From contig NZ_JANLCK010000007.1 in the NCBI RefSeq assembly GCF_024979315.1, positions 62,001 to 126,000 on the forward strand: a stretch of 64,000 bases of DNA, written 5' to 3'. This document shows, piece by piece, positions 1-8,553 of this stretch. Below the pieces are notes generated by a model. It was not told the origin of the DNA. It saw only the letters and a program-made list of their open reading frames with translations, and did no database searches. Both the position numbers and the translations under genes were made by a program. Each line of letters opens with the position of its first letter. Positions within the stretch are counted from its first letter, which is position 1. The stretch comes from Herbiconiux oxytropis. GTDB lineage: Bacteria > Actinomycetota > Actinomycetes > Actinomycetales > Microbacteriaceae.

Positions 1-779
1 CGTTCCGCGTCGTCGTAGACGCTCGTGCGGTCGGACTTATAGAGCACCGCGGGCTCGGCGGCGATCTCCGGCTGCCCGAACTGACTCTGGATGGTGCGGT
101 GCGAGCGGTTGAGGATGGAGAGCCGACCGTCGCGATCGAACGCGACGACACCGAAGGTCACGGCGTTCAGCACCTCGTCGAGCGTCTGCTCCTGCCGCCG
201 GGCCCGGCCGAGCGCCACCTCGAGGAGGTCGGCCTGTTGGCGGAGGAGCCCGCGCTGGGCCGCCGTGCGGCTGGAGGTGGCGAGGGTCGCGGTGGCGATG
301 AACGCGAGGGTGATCGGCAGCACGAGGAGCCCCGGGAGGCTCCCGACCGAGAGCGGCACACCGTTGATGCCGGCACTCAGCCAGAGCAGCGCCGACGAGC
401 CGAGCACGCTCGTGACCGCTCCGGGCAGTGCGTAGTAGCTCGAGAGCCAGATGACCGGGAACGTGAGCAGCAGGCCAACGCCGAGATCGGGGTTGCCCTC
501 ACGGATCGAGATGATCGCGAGGATGTCGAGCAGGGGAAGGAGCGCGGCCCATCGGCGGTCGACACTCGACCACGGCACGATCGCCGACGCGCCCGTGAGG
601 ATGAACACGAGCGCGATGCCCCCGAAGAAGCGGAAGTCGAGCACGGAGTCGGGTTGGAAGATGTAGGCGGCGCACACGAGCACGAGCAGAGCGGCGGCCA
701 GCAGCAGTTGGGACTGGAAGACCGCGCGGTCGAACCGCGAACGACGCTCCGCCTCCGTGTAGTCACTCCCCGACCCCAT
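1..779 (-). CDS. membrane PAS sensor protein, probable histidine kinase N-terminus (runs off left edge)
   Basis: An open frame reads leftward from an ATG at 779 to the window edge with no stop, giving 259 codons. The protein begins MGSGSDYTEAERRSRF. About six hydrophobic segments follow, between residues 22 and 170. A basic, probably coiled linker comes next, and then, from about residue 195, a PAS-like start with the pattern LDEVLNAVTFGVVAFDRDGRL. This layout is typical of membrane sensor histidine kinases, whose HisKA and ATPase domains would lie outside the window. A PAS-GGDEF protein is the alternative. It diverges from the response regulator at 877 and may be its partner, although a second kinase lies at 1565. 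Confidence 0.75.
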   Translation of the reverse strand, partial: MGSGSDYTEAERRSRFDRAVFQSQLLLAAALLVLVCAAYIFQPDSVLDFRFFGGIALVFILTGASAIVPWSSVDRRWAALLPLLDILAIISIREGNPDLGVGLLLTFPVIWLSSYYALPGAVTSVLGSSALLWLSAGINGVPLSVGSLPGLLVLPITLAFIATATLATSSRTAAQRGLLRQQADLLEVALGRARRQEQTLDEVLNAVTFGVVAFDRDGRLSILNRSHRTIQSQFGQPEIAAEPAVLYKSDRTSVYDDAE

Positions 780-876
780 GTGTCGAGAGTACAGCCCGCG
801 GCTCGCGCGGATTGGACCCGTCCGAGGGCGGCGGTTATCATGCCAGCAGGGGTGTGAGGGTGAATTCAGGTCAGGC

Positions 877-1542
877 GTGAACGGGCGCGACGCGGGAACG
901 CCATCCGTCGGCGTGCACACCGTCGGCATCGTCGACGACCACGAGCTCATGCTCGACGGCCTGTGCACCTGGATCGATGCGAACGCTCCCGCGCTCGACG
1001 TCGTCATCCGCTCCTCGTCCTGGTCCGAGATGGCCAGGCACACGGCGTTCCCGCCGGACGTGGTCCTCATGGACCTGCAGCTCAAGGAGCCGATCTCCGT
1101 CGAGGCGCGCGTGCGGATCTGCCGTTCCGTGGGCACGACGGTGGTCGTGATGAGCGCCCTCGACGACCCCGACACGGTCAGGCGGGTGCTCGACGCGGGC
1201 GCCGCGGCCTTCGTGTCGAAGGCCCGCCCCGCCAAGGAGCTGGTCGAGACCGTCATGAACGTGCTCGGTCTCCGGCGTCCGGGAGACGCCGCCTGGGACG
1301 AGGTGTCGCGGCCCCGCGTGGTCTCCACGAGCATCCGCTTCACCGAGGACGAGGAGGAGACGCTGCGGCTGTACGCCTCGGGGCACAGCCCGGTGGAGGT
1401 CGCGATGATCCTCGGCACCAACATCCAGGCCGTCAAGAACGCGCTCGAGCGTGTGCGCCGGCAGTACGGGTCGGAGGGCAGGCAGGCCGACTCCAAGCAC
1501 GACCTGATGCTCCGCGCCGCCGAAGACGGATACCTGGCATGA
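877..1542 (+). CDS. NarL/LuxR-type two-component response regulator
   Basis: The N-terminal receiver domain shows the acidic pair in VGIVDDHE, the phospho-acceptor Asp in VVLMDLQL (near residue 66), the conserved Ser in VVMSALDD and the Lys in FVSKARP. A C-terminal helix-turn-helix runs through TEDEEETLRLYASGHSPVEVAMILG. It resembles but is not a textbook GerE domain, because the usual LTxRE start is replaced by FTEDEEE. The frame stays open upstream to an ATG at 778, but that would overlap the divergent kinase start, so I chose the GTG at 877; GTG 907 and 913 are alternatives. The sensor kinase at 1565 follows after 22 nt, so the two are probably co-transcribed. Confidence 0.85.
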   Translation: MNGRDAGTPSVGVHTVGIVDDHELMLDGLCTWIDANAPALDVVIRSSSWSEMARHTAFPPDVVLMDLQLKEPISVEARVRICRSVGTTVVVMSALDDPDTVRRVLDAGAAAFVSKARPAKELVETVMNVLGLRRPGDAAWDEVSRPRVVSTSIRFTEDEEETLRLYASGHSPVEVAMILGTNIQAVKNALERVRRQYGSEGRQADSKHDLMLRAAEDGYLA

Positions 1543-1564
1543 CGCCGGAGCGGACGGGGAGACC

Positions 1565-2764
1565 GTGACGCTGCAGATCGCGACCGACGTCGACGGTGTC
1601 GCCACGAGCAGCGCCCTCGCCCGTGGTGGGACCTGGCTCGCCTCGGTCTTCCTCGGCGCGACCTTCGTCATCGCCGCGCTCTTCATCCCCGTCACGGGCC
1701 GCTTCGAGATCGCCGTCGGGCTCGCCGGGCTCGTCGTCACCGGGTTCGGCGTGATCGCCGCCCTGCGCTCGACGGGCTTCGCGCGCGCGATCGTCTTCAC
1801 GGTGGTCGCCTGCGCCGGGCTCTACGTCTTCGCGTTCATCAGCGCCTCGGTCTCGGTGAGCGAGGCGGGGAGCACCCCGTCGAGCGACTACGTGCTGCTG
1901 TCGATGCCCGAGTTCGCGGTGCTCGTGGTGGGCATCGCGGCCCGCTCGCTCGTGCGCTCGCTCACCCTGGGCACCCTCGCCCTCGTGCTCGGCCCAGGCG
2001 GCGTGCAGCTCGCCGCGTGGCAGGCGGGAATGCCGCTCGCCGCCGACATCCCGGTGCTGGCCTCGTACCTGGCGCTCAGCCTCTCCGTCTCGGCCCTGTG
2101 GATCGGCCGGCGCGACGCCGCGCGCGGCACCGCCCTCATGTCGGGCGCCGCGCTCGCCGAGGAGCGCGACGTCGCGGTGGCCCGTTTCAGCGCCCGGGCC
2201 ACCAGCTGGCTGCACGACACCGTGCTCGCCGACCTCCGGGCCCTCGCCACCGCGCCGCCCGGCGAGCTCGACGACACCACGCGGCAGGCCCTCGATCGTG
2301 ACCTCGCGAACCTGGCCGACGTGTCGCTCGTGCTCGACGCCCCCGGGCTCAGCGGCTCCGCCAGTCGGGCGCTCGCCAAGGTCCCCGCGCTCGTGGGGGT
2401 CGTGCGCGACGCCGAGCAGCAGGGGCTCGAGCTCATCGTCACGGGCGACGTCGAGGCCCTGAACCAGCTCGGCTCCGCCGTGACCCGCAGCCTCGAGCGC
2501 GCCATCGCGGAATGCCTCTCCAACGTGATCCGGCACTCCGGCGTGCGCGAGGCCGAGATCGCAGTGATGTCGAGCCCACCGGAGGTGAGCGTGATGGTCT
2601 CCGACTCCGGATCCGGGTTCGACGTGAACGAGACCGGTGATCACGCGGTCGGGCTCCGCATGGTGGTCGTCGACAGCCTCGCGGAGATCGGCGGATCGGT
2701 GCAGATCTGGTCCCGACCGGGGGCGGGCACCGCCGTCTTCATGACCGTTCCGGTCTCGGCATGA
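1565..2764 (+). CDS. NarL-family sensor histidine kinase, membrane bound
   Basis: This is a 399-aa kinase. Six or so hydrophobic segments fill residues 22-182 with no obvious extracellular domain, so the signal is probably sensed in the membrane. The phospho-acceptor helix has His217 in the WLHDTVLADL pattern of HisKA_3-type kinases. The ATPase domain follows, with the N-box Asn320 in ECLSNVIRHS and a glycine-rich DSGSG at 347-351. The GTG start is preceded by a GGGGAGA ribosome site. Its stop overlaps the next ATG (ATGA), so the third gene is translationally coupled. The cognate regulator should be the protein encoded just upstream. Confidence 0.88.
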   Translation: MTLQIATDVDGVATSSALARGGTWLASVFLGATFVIAALFIPVTGRFEIAVGLAGLVVTGFGVIAALRSTGFARAIVFTVVACAGLYVFAFISASVSVSEAGSTPSSDYVLLSMPEFAVLVVGIAARSLVRSLTLGTLALVLGPGGVQLAAWQAGMPLAADIPVLASYLALSLSVSALWIGRRDAARGTALMSGAALAEERDVAVARFSARATSWLHDTVLADLRALATAPPGELDDTTRQALDRDLANLADVSLVLDAPGLSGSASRALAKVPALVGVVRDAEQQGLELIVTGDVEALNQLGSAVTRSLERAIAECLSNVIRHSGVREAEIAVMSSPPEVSVMVSDSGSGFDVNETGDHAVGLRMVVVDSLAEIGGSVQIWSRPGAGTAVFMTVPVSA

Positions 2765-3900
2765 GCGCGCATCCGGTGCGGCCCCCGCGGGGCAGCACGG
2801 CGCTCGAGCTCGATCCGCTCGGCGCGATCAGCGCCAGGGGCTTCCTCATGGTGGTGGCCGTCGCCTCGCTGCTCTCGGCCGTCGGGCTCACGATCACGAC
2901 GGTCGACCAGATCTCGTCCTGGCCACTCGCCGTGGCCGCCCTCGTCTTCCTCGCGGCCGGCTACGCGTGGTTCGTCCGGAGCGCCTTCCGCTTCGATCAC
3001 GGCGTCACTAGCGACCGGTACTCGATCGCATTCGCGCTCGTCGCGGTGGCCACCGTGCTCAACTCGCTCAGCTGCCTGGGCTCGAACATCGTGGTGCGCG
3101 ACGACTGGGGGCTCGTGACCATCGGTCTGGTGCTCATGGCGGCCGCGCCGTTCCGCACCTACAACGAGCTCGGCACCTACACCGCGGTGGCGAGCGGCAT
3201 CGCCGTGCTCCTGGCCGTGCTGCACGGCTTCGCGAGTCCGGGCGACGGCATCCCGCTGCCCGTCACGGTGCTGGTGGCCGTGGCGCCCGCCCTCGCGATG
3301 GGCCTCGCCTCCGTCGCGTACGCGCGCCGGCTGCTCCACGGCATCTACGCCGAGCGGCTCCAGCAGGCCGACGATCGCGACGCGCAGATCGACGAGCTGC
3401 GGCGGCAGTTCGTCGACGACGACGTGGTGGGCGAGATCGGCGCGCTCCGGAGCGACGTCGTGCCCTTTCTGGCGAGGGTGCGATCGGCCGGCCGACTCAC
3501 CCCGGAGGACTCCGCCAGAGCGGCGGAGCTCGCGCAGACGCTGAGCGCCGCGATCTCGGCATCGAGGATGCTCGACTCGCTCGGCGACCACGTCGATCTG
3601 CTGGTCGACGAGAGCGGCCTCTCGCTGCGCATGCACGAGGACGACCGGGCGACGTTGCGCACCCTGCTGGTCGCGCTCCAGGACTCGCCGCACACCCGCC
3701 CCGGCTCGGTCATCCTCGAGCTCCTCGAGGGCGAGTCGGACCGCTTCGGCTCTGTGCGCTGCGCGAGCGACGACGTGCGCGCCCTGCGCGCCGACATCAC
3801 GCCCTTCCTGCGCATGACGAGGCTGATGTTCCGGTCCGCGTCGGATCAGGTCGCGGGGGAGGAGCTGCTCGTGCAGTTCGACATCGACCGGCTGGCCTGA
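2761..3900 (+). CDS. membrane protein resembling a kinase without an ATPase domain
   Basis: A 379-aa protein with about six hydrophobic segments in residues 25-190, then a soluble C-terminal half. The layout matches the kinase encoded upstream, including a helix (IDELRRQFVDDDVVGEIGALRSD region) where the phospho-acceptor helix would sit. However, no His is found in an H-box context, and I see no N-box or glycine-rich ATP lid. It may be a degenerate kinase partner, a phosphatase-like modulator or an accessory sensor for the pair at 877 and 1565. The ATGA overlap with the kinase supports a shared function. I do not recognise a named family. Confidence 0.75.
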   Translation: MSAHPVRPPRGSTALELDPLGAISARGFLMVVAVASLLSAVGLTITTVDQISSWPLAVAALVFLAAGYAWFVRSAFRFDHGVTSDRYSIAFALVAVATVLNSLSCLGSNIVVRDDWGLVTIGLVLMAAAPFRTYNELGTYTAVASGIAVLLAVLHGFASPGDGIPLPVTVLVAVAPALAMGLASVAYARRLLHGIYAERLQQADDRDAQIDELRRQFVDDDVVGEIGALRSDVVPFLARVRSAGRLTPEDSARAAELAQTLSAAISASRMLDSLGDHVDLLVDESGLSLRMHEDDRATLRTLLVALQDSPHTRPGSVILELLEGESDRFGSVRCASDDVRALRADITPFLRMTRLMFRSASDQVAGEELLVQFDIDRLA

Positions 3901-3932
3901 GCCGCCGGGGGCGTCGGGAGCGAGACCGACGA

Positions 3933-4403
3933 TCAGGCGGTCGCGACCCCGTCGGCGGCCGTCGCCAGATCGAGCAGGAACCGGCGCACGATCTCGGATC
4001 CGTCCTGATCGAGGTGGGAGGCGACGCCCAGCATCCGGCGGTGCATCTCGCCGAGCGTGGCGCGCACCTCGTCATCTGACCCGGACGTCGCGCTCACCGC
4101 GATGCTGCGTCTGTCGGTCGGGTGCGCCCCGCGGGTGAGATGACCGGACTTCGTGAGCCGGTCGAGCATGACGGTGACCGAGGCGGACTTCATGCCGAGA
4201 TGGTCGGCGAGCATCCCCGGCGTGACCACGCGGCCCTGGCCCTGGGCGCGGAGGAGGAAGCGCAGGGCGGCCAGGTCGTTCTCGCCCATCTTCATCGAGT
4301 TGCGGGTTCTTCGCCGCATGGCCTCCTCGGCCGCACGATAGGCGTGCAGCTCCCGGAGGACGTCGGCGGCGTGCGGCGAGGTCACCTTCTCAGCGGCGTT
4401 CAT
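3933..4403 (-). CDS. MarR-family transcriptional regulator (paralogue 1)
   Basis: This 156-aa protein has a winged helix-turn-helix at about residues 50-115, including LADHLGMKSASVTVMLDRL as recognition region and a basic wing (HPTDRRS). It shares the signature EEAMRRRTRNSMKMGENDLAALRFLLR with the proteins encoded at 4390 and 19531, which marks one paralogous subfamily. Its start overlaps the end of the upstream MarR gene by 14 nt, so the two are made from one transcript and could form heterodimers. Its ligand is unknown. Compared with the neighbour it lacks the N-terminal HYWYGSDS-type extension. Confidence 0.88.
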   Translation of the reverse strand: MNAAEKVTSPHAADVLRELHAYRAAEEAMRRRTRNSMKMGENDLAALRFLLRAQGQGRVVTPGMLADHLGMKSASVTVMLDRLTKSGHLTRGAHPTDRRSIAVSATSGSDDEVRATLGEMHRRMLGVASHLDQDGSEIVRRFLLDLATAADGVATA

Positions 4404-4923
4404 CGTGCTCGACGACGTGCGAGTCGATCTGGTCGACCGCGTCGCGGAGCTCGGCCAGGAAGCCGATCACGACGGAGGCCTCCTCGGGCGACAGCCGGTC
4501 GACGACCTCGAGCAGCTCCCGTCGGACGTCGCCGAGCGTGGCGGCCTTGACCTCATCGGTCGGCACGGTCGGCACCACGATGAGCGCGCGCCGATCGAAG
4601 GGGCTGGGTTCGCGGTGCAGGTGCCCCTGCTTCTCGAGGCGGTCGAGGAGGACGGTGATGGAGGCGCTCGTGATGCCCAGGTACTGCGCAAGCTCCTTGG
4701 GCCCCACGGCCTTCCCCTGCTCGTGTGCGCGCAGGAGGTACCGCATCGCGGCCAGGTCGTTCTCGCCCATCCCCATCGACACCTCGGAGCGACGGCGCAT
4801 GGCCGTCTCGGCGGAGCGGAAGGTGCGCATGGCCTCGAGAACGGCGACGCCCCTCTGGCGGGCGGCTTCGGAATCGGAGCCGTACCAGTAGTGCGGCGCC
4901 GAATCGGGTCGTTCGGTGGTCAT
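4390..4923 (-). CDS. MarR-family transcriptional regulator (paralogue 2)
   Basis: This 177-aa winged-helix regulator has an N-terminal extension (PHYWYGSDSEAARQRGVAVLEAM) that is nearly matched in the protein at 19531 (RYWFDQTEHERGVRILEAM). The central motif SMGMGENDLAAMRYLLRA and the recognition helix LGITSASITVLLDRLEKQGHL are clear. The gene starts at an ATG lying 6 nt downstream of a TACGCT box, so the mRNA is probably leaderless. The 28-bp operator at 4934-4961 touches that box, which predicts autorepression. It is first in a two-gene unit with the MarR gene at 3933. Confidence 0.9.
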   Translation of the reverse strand: MTTERPDSAPHYWYGSDSEAARQRGVAVLEAMRTFRSAETAMRRRSEVSMGMGENDLAAMRYLLRAHEQGKAVGPKELAQYLGITSASITVLLDRLEKQGHLHREPSPFDRRALIVVPTVPTDEVKAATLGDVRRELLEVVDRLSPEEASVVIGFLAELRDAVDQIDSHVVEHDERR

Positions 4924-4929
4924 CCTTTA

Positions 4930-4961
4930 AGCGTAGACCCACTCGTTACTAGTTCGCCTAG
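4930..4961 (-). promoter_or_regulatory. -10 box plus MarR operator, site A
   Basis: On the minus strand TACGCT (4935-4930) lies 6 nt before the ATG at 4923. A 28-bp element at 4934-4961 begins TAGACCCACTCG and ends GCCTAG. It aligns without gaps to the elements at 19416-19443 and 25566-25593. Overlap of element and -10 box suggests repression by the encoded MarR protein. Confidence 0.65.
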
Positions 4962-4996
4962 GTTTGGGCGTATCGATCCGGGATCGATCCCGCCGA

Positions 4997-5293
4997 TCAG
5001 GCGACGGAGCGAAGAACCCGCACCAGGGTGCGCACCGGGCTGAGGGCCGCGGTCGGCTGTGGCTGGGCGTCGGGCTGAGCGGTCCGCAGCAGGGCGACGG
5101 CAGCCGCGAGGGAAAGGGCCTGGCCGGCCTCGACCGCACGGTTGTAACGGGAACCGGAGAGGGCGACGTAGACGCTGCCCGCTCGCTCGACGAATCCCAG
5201 CAGACGATCCCCGGCCAGCACGCGGTAGAGTCCGGAGGCCTGTCGCTCGACGCTGTAGTTCTGCCCGTTCGAGATGAGGTGCATCGTGCTCAT
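4997..5293 (-). CDS. small protein of unknown function (98 aa)
   Basis: The protein starts MSTMHLISNGQNYSVERQ. Its first 60 residues alternate short hydrophobic strands (GLYRVLAGDRLLGFVERAGSVYVAL), which suggests a compact beta fold. An alanine-rich helix and a basic tail (SPVRTLVRVLRSVA) follow. No signal peptide or membrane span is seen and I do not recognise the family. A GAAGGAAGGCG ribosome site precedes the ATG. One copy of the MarR-type operator (site B) lies 34 nt upstream of the start codon, so it may belong to the same regulon as the MarR genes. Confidence 0.7.
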   Translation of the reverse strand: MSTMHLISNGQNYSVERQASGLYRVLAGDRLLGFVERAGSVYVALSGSRYNRAVEAGQALSLAAAVALLRTAQPDAQPQPTAALSPVRTLVRVLRSVA

Positions 5294-5326
5294 AGTTGCT
5301 CGCCTTCCTTCACGCGTGACGTAATG

Positions 5327-5354
5327 CTAGATAGCCTAACTAGTAGTTGACCGG
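5327..5354. promoter_or_regulatory. MarR operator-like element, site B
   Basis: CTAGATAGCCTAACTAGTAG shares the CTAGAT..CTA....TAGT core with the site D element read on the minus strand. It is the weakest of the five copies in its right half. It sits between the 98-aa protein (minus strand) and the TetR gene (plus strand). Confidence 0.5.
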
Positions 5355-5478
5355 CGAGAAACGGGTTGACTCGATGGGGTCGGATCCGCTAGGAACGCTT
5401 GGCGGGTTCGCGTTCGCTAGGTTTGACTACACCTGTCGTGAGCGATGGCAGGGCACGACGTGGCTGGGGGTGCTGGGA

Positions 5479-6342
5479 ATGGCCGAGGAGGCTCCGACCG
5501 GGAACGACCATCAGCGACGCTCGCGCATCCGTGCCGCCGAGGTGAGGCGCCGGGTGCTCGACGTGGCCCTGGAGCGGGTGGAGGGGATCGGTCTCACGAT
5601 CGGCTTCGAGCACATCGTGATGGACGACCTCATCCGCGAGGCCGGCGTGCCCCGCAGCTCGACCTACCGGCTCTGGGACTCGAAGGAGTCCTTCATCGCC
5701 GATCTCCTGATCGAGATCGCCACCGACACCTCCACGAGGCTCGCCGACGACGAGACGTTCGAGATCTGCGAGCGCATCCTGTTCGACAACCTCGACCAGC
5801 TGCGGGATCCGGCCGGGCGCGAGCGGGTGCTGTACGAGGTCGTCCGGGTGGCACTCGAGCACAACTTCCGTGCCGTGATCGCCTCCGTGGCGTGGCAGTC
5901 GTACGTCGGCCTCTCGGCCACACTGCTCAGCCACATGGAGTCGTCGGCTCGTGAGGAGATCGAGAGCGCGCTGCGGAACGGCAGCGGCGAGTTCATCGAG
6001 CGCATGGCGGAGTTCCACGGTTGGATCTCGAGCATCCTCGGCTACCGGCTGCGCGAGCAGTGGGGAGGCGACTATCGCCCGTACGCCGTGGTGATCTCCG
6101 CGCTCGTGGAAGGGCTCGGCCTCCGGCACCTCGGCAACCCGGATCTCGTCGACGCCGGATTCCGGGGCCCCGCGAGCATCACCCTCGGCGCCGACGAGCC
6201 GGGGTGGAAGCTCCCTGCGCGCGCGCTCGTGGCCGTGCTGCACGGATTCGTGGAGCAGGATCCGGACTACGACGCCGACGCGACCGTGGCCCGCCTGCAG
6301 GAGATGGAGCGGGCCAAGGAGACGGGGCGAGCCGAACCCTAG
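5479..6342 (+). CDS. TetR-family transcriptional regulator
   Basis: This 287-aa protein has an N-terminal TetR helix-turn-helix: RRRVLDVALERVEGIGLTIGFEHIVMDDLIREAGVPRSSTYRLWDSKESFI, ending in the typical YRLWDSKE signature. The C-terminal ligand domain is long (about 210 residues) and not recognisable as a known subgroup. The frame is open back to 5347, but the ATG at 5479 sits directly before the DNA-binding domain and after a GGGGGTGCTGGGA purine stretch, so I took it. Upstream, the heptamer CGCTAGG occurs twice 28 bp apart (5387 and 5415), a possible autoregulatory site. The convergent xylB gene ends 3 nt beyond its stop. Confidence 0.85.
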   Translation: MAEEAPTGNDHQRRSRIRAAEVRRRVLDVALERVEGIGLTIGFEHIVMDDLIREAGVPRSSTYRLWDSKESFIADLLIEIATDTSTRLADDETFEICERILFDNLDQLRDPAGRERVLYEVVRVALEHNFRAVIASVAWQSYVGLSATLLSHMESSAREEIESALRNGSGEFIERMAEFHGWISSILGYRLREQWGGDYRPYAVVISALVEGLGLRHLGNPDLVDAGFRGPASITLGADEPGWKLPARALVAVLHGFVEQDPDYDADATVARLQEMERAKETGRAEP

Positions 6343-6345
6343 TGC

Positions 6346-7776
6346 TTAGGCGAGCGCGACGGCGGCGTACTGCTCTCGGATGACGGGGCGGTGATCGGGC
6401 GCGGGCTCGGCCGAGAGGGCGAGTGGCCAGGCCGGGCGCGTACCGGTGAGGGCCCAGGCGGCCTGCGTGGCGGCACCGTCGGCGACGTACTCGCCGGGCT
6501 GAGGCACGGCCACCGGGCTGTCGAACACCTGGGCGGCGATGGTCTGCACGGCGGGGTTCATGGCGGCGCCGCCGATCAGCAGGATGCGGCGGGGCTCGAC
6601 GCCGACCCGGCGCACGGCGTCGAGGCCGTCGGCGAGGCCGCAGAGGAGGCCCTCGATGGCCGCGCGAGCGAGGGTGGGCCGCGTGGTCGACGCGAGGGTC
6701 ATGCCGAAGAGGGTGGCCGTGGCGTCCGGCAGATTGGGGGTGCGCTCGCCCTCGAAGTAGGGCTGCAGCACGAGTCCGTTCGAGCCGGGCTCCGCCTGCA
6801 GCGCGAGCTCGCCGAGCTCGGCGTGGTCGACGCCGAGAAGGGCGGCGACGGAGTCGAGGATGCGGGCGGCGTTGAGGGTGGCCACGAGCGGCAGGTAGGC
6901 GCCGGATGCGTCGGCGAAGCCGGCCACGGTGCCCGTCTCGTCGGCCGACGGGCGGCCGGTGACGGCGAACACGGTGCCGCTCGTGCCGATCGAGACGACC
7001 ACGTCGCCCTCGGTGGCGCCGAGGCCCAGGGCGGCCCCCGCGTTGTCGCCCGCGCCGGCGCCGACCGCGATGCCGGCGGGGATGGCCACGCCGGCGGACT
7101 CGAAGGCGACGGTGCTCCCGGCGCTCTCGGCCGGCCCGAGCACGCGCGGGAGCACGGCGTCGTGGCCGAGGGCGGCGGCGAGCAGGCCCCGGTCGTACTC
7201 GTCGGCCCCCGGGGTCCAGTAGGAGGTGCCGCTCGCGTCGGAGCGGTCGGTCACGAGCTCGCCGAGCACGGGGCCGAGGGGAGTCCGGCCTGCGGGTCCG
7301 TAGCCGCGCAGGCGCCAGGTGAGCCAGTCGTGCGGCAGCGCCACGGCAGCCACCCTGGCGGCGGCCTCCGGCTCGGCGTCGCGAAGCCAGCGGAGCTTGG
7401 TGGCGGTGAAGGAGGCCACGGGCACCGAGCCCGTGCGGGCCGCGAGCTCTGCGGCGCCGAACTCCTCGATCAGGGCGCGCGCGGCCGCGGCGGAGCGCGT
7501 GTCGTTCCAGAGCAGGGCGGGCCGGATGACCTCACCGGCTTCGTCGAGCACCACCATGCCGTGCTGCTGGCCCGCGACCGAGATCGCCGCCACGTCGTCG
7601 AGACCGCCCGCGCCGGCCACGGCCTCGAGGAGGGCAGCCCACCAGGCCTCGGGGTCGACCTCGGTGCCCTCGGGGTGGCGCGCCCGGCCCTGGCGCACGA
7701 GCCTGCCGCTCTCGAGCTCGCGGATGACGAGCTTGCAGCTCTGGGTCGATGAGTCGATTCCGGCGACGAGAGTCAT
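6346..7776 (-). CDS. xylB: xylulokinase
   Basis: This 476-aa FGGY-family kinase should phosphorylate D-xylulose to D-xylulose 5-phosphate. Supporting motifs are the N-terminal phosphate loop [13 protein letters not shown], the substrate motif [14 protein letters not shown] with LLWNDTR, the C-terminal ATP-binding run [18 protein letters not shown], and [11 protein letters not shown]. The length is normal for XylB. The ATG at 7776 was chosen because a perfect AGGAG lies just before it; the frame extends upstream without coding character. No xylose isomerase, transporter or ROK-type XylR is adjacent, so the gene stands apart from a classical xyl operon. L-ribulokinase is a less likely alternative. 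Confidence 0.92.
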   Translation of the reverse strand: MTLVAGIDSSTQSCKLVIRELESGRLVRQGRARHPEGTEVDPEAWWAALLEAVAGAGGLDDVAAISVAGQQHGMVVLDEAGEVIRPALLWNDTRSAAAARALIEEFGAAELAARTGSVPVASFTATKLRWLRDAEPEAAARVAAVALPHDWLTWRLRGYGPAGRTPLGPVLGELVTDRSDASGTSYWTPGADEYDRGLLAAALGHDAVLPRVLGPAESAGSTVAFESAGVAIPAGIAVGAGAGDNAGAALGLGATEGDVVVSIGTSGTVFAVTGRPSADETGTVAGFADASGAYLPLVATLNAARILDSVAALLGVDHAELGELALQAEPGSNGLVLQPYFEGERTPNLPDATATLFGMTLASTTRPTLARAAIEGLLCGLADGLDAVRRVGVEPRRILLIGGAAMNPAVQTIAAQVFDSPVAVPQPGEYVADGAATQAAWALTGTRPAWPLALSAEPAPDHRPVIREQYAAVALA

Positions 7777-7916
7777 GGTCTTCTCCTGGGCCGTGGCGGC
7801 CGGTGTGTCGGGGCGTCTTTGCAGGACAGCTGCGGGGAGCGATAAAAAGTCTTGACCCACAACATATTCGACAGCGCGGCGGCGCACCAACTCGGCGGAC
7901 GCGATAGCGTGATCCT
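7777..7916. promoter_or_regulatory. divergent xylB / phosphatase intergenic region
   Basis: The stretch 7839-7875 is unusually A+T rich for this genome (ATAAAAAGTCTTGACC and ACATATTCG). It probably holds the xylB promoter and a sugar-responsive operator. No clear palindrome was found. On the plus strand TAGCGT (7905-7910) lies 6 nt before the phosphatase GTG. Confidence 0.4.
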
Positions 7917-8516
7917 GTGGCCGAATTCTCCGTTCTGACCGTCTGCACGGGCAACATCTGCCGATCCCCGCTGGCCGAGCAGATCCTTCGGGCCCGCCTC
8001 GCCGATGTCACCGCGCTGGAGTTCGCGAGCGCCGGCACCTACGCGGGCGAGGGCGACGCCATGACGGCGCAGGCATCCGCCCTCTCCGCCCGCTTCGGCG
8101 GAGCGCCAGAGGCGCACCGGGCCCGCTACCTCACCGAGCAGATCGTGGGGGCGAGTGATCTGGTGTTCGCGATGGCGCGCAGCCATCGTCGCGAGATCGT
8201 GGAGCTCGTGCCGCGCAAGGTCGGCGTGACCTTCACCCTGCGGGAGTTCGCCCGGCTCTCGGCCGACGTCGCCGACACCGAGATCGCGGCCGTCGCGGAG
8301 CGCGGCGTGAGCCCGCGCGCGGGGCTCGCCGAGGTCGTGGCGTTCGTGGCCTCGAGGAAGGGCCAGATCGGTCCGCCCGCCAGCACGGAGGACGACGACG
8401 TCATCGACCCGTACCGGCGGAGCGACTCCACTTACGAGCGGTCGGCCGCCCAGCTCGTGCCGGCGGCCGAGGAGGTCGCCCGCGTGCTGCGGATCGCTGC
8501 GCTCGCGAGCCCCTGA
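7917..8516 (+). CDS. low-molecular-weight protein-tyrosine phosphatase family protein
   Basis: The phosphate-binding loop CTGNICRS (Cys10 nucleophile, Arg16) stands at the very N-terminus. The general-acid Asp is probably in the DPYRRS motif near residue 160. These are the defining residues of the LMW-PTP fold. The protein is 199 aa, longer than the usual 150-165, with an insertion around [24 protein letters not shown]. Actinobacterial members act on tyrosine phosphate in exopolysaccharide control, while related arsenate reductases use extra cysteines that are not evident here. The GTG start is 6 nt after TAGCGT, so the transcript is probably leaderless. Confidence 0.85.
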   Translation: MAEFSVLTVCTGNICRSPLAEQILRARLADVTALEFASAGTYAGEGDAMTAQASALSARFGGAPEAHRARYLTEQIVGASDLVFAMARSHRREIVELVPRKVGVTFTLREFARLSADVADTEIAAVAERGVSPRAGLAEVVAFVASRKGQIGPPASTEDDDVIDPYRRSDSTYERSAAQLVPAAEEVARVLRIAALASP

Positions 8517-8553
8517 TCGCAGGAGCCCTGCTGATCGCGGGAGCCCGAGGCGG

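Noticed and set aside
1433-2644. A 403-codon open frame opposite the sensor kinase gene
   Set aside because: It is the antisense of a gene with clear kinase motifs. High-GC codon bias keeps the opposite frame open, and its product is a low-complexity Arg/Gly/Glu/His-rich chain.
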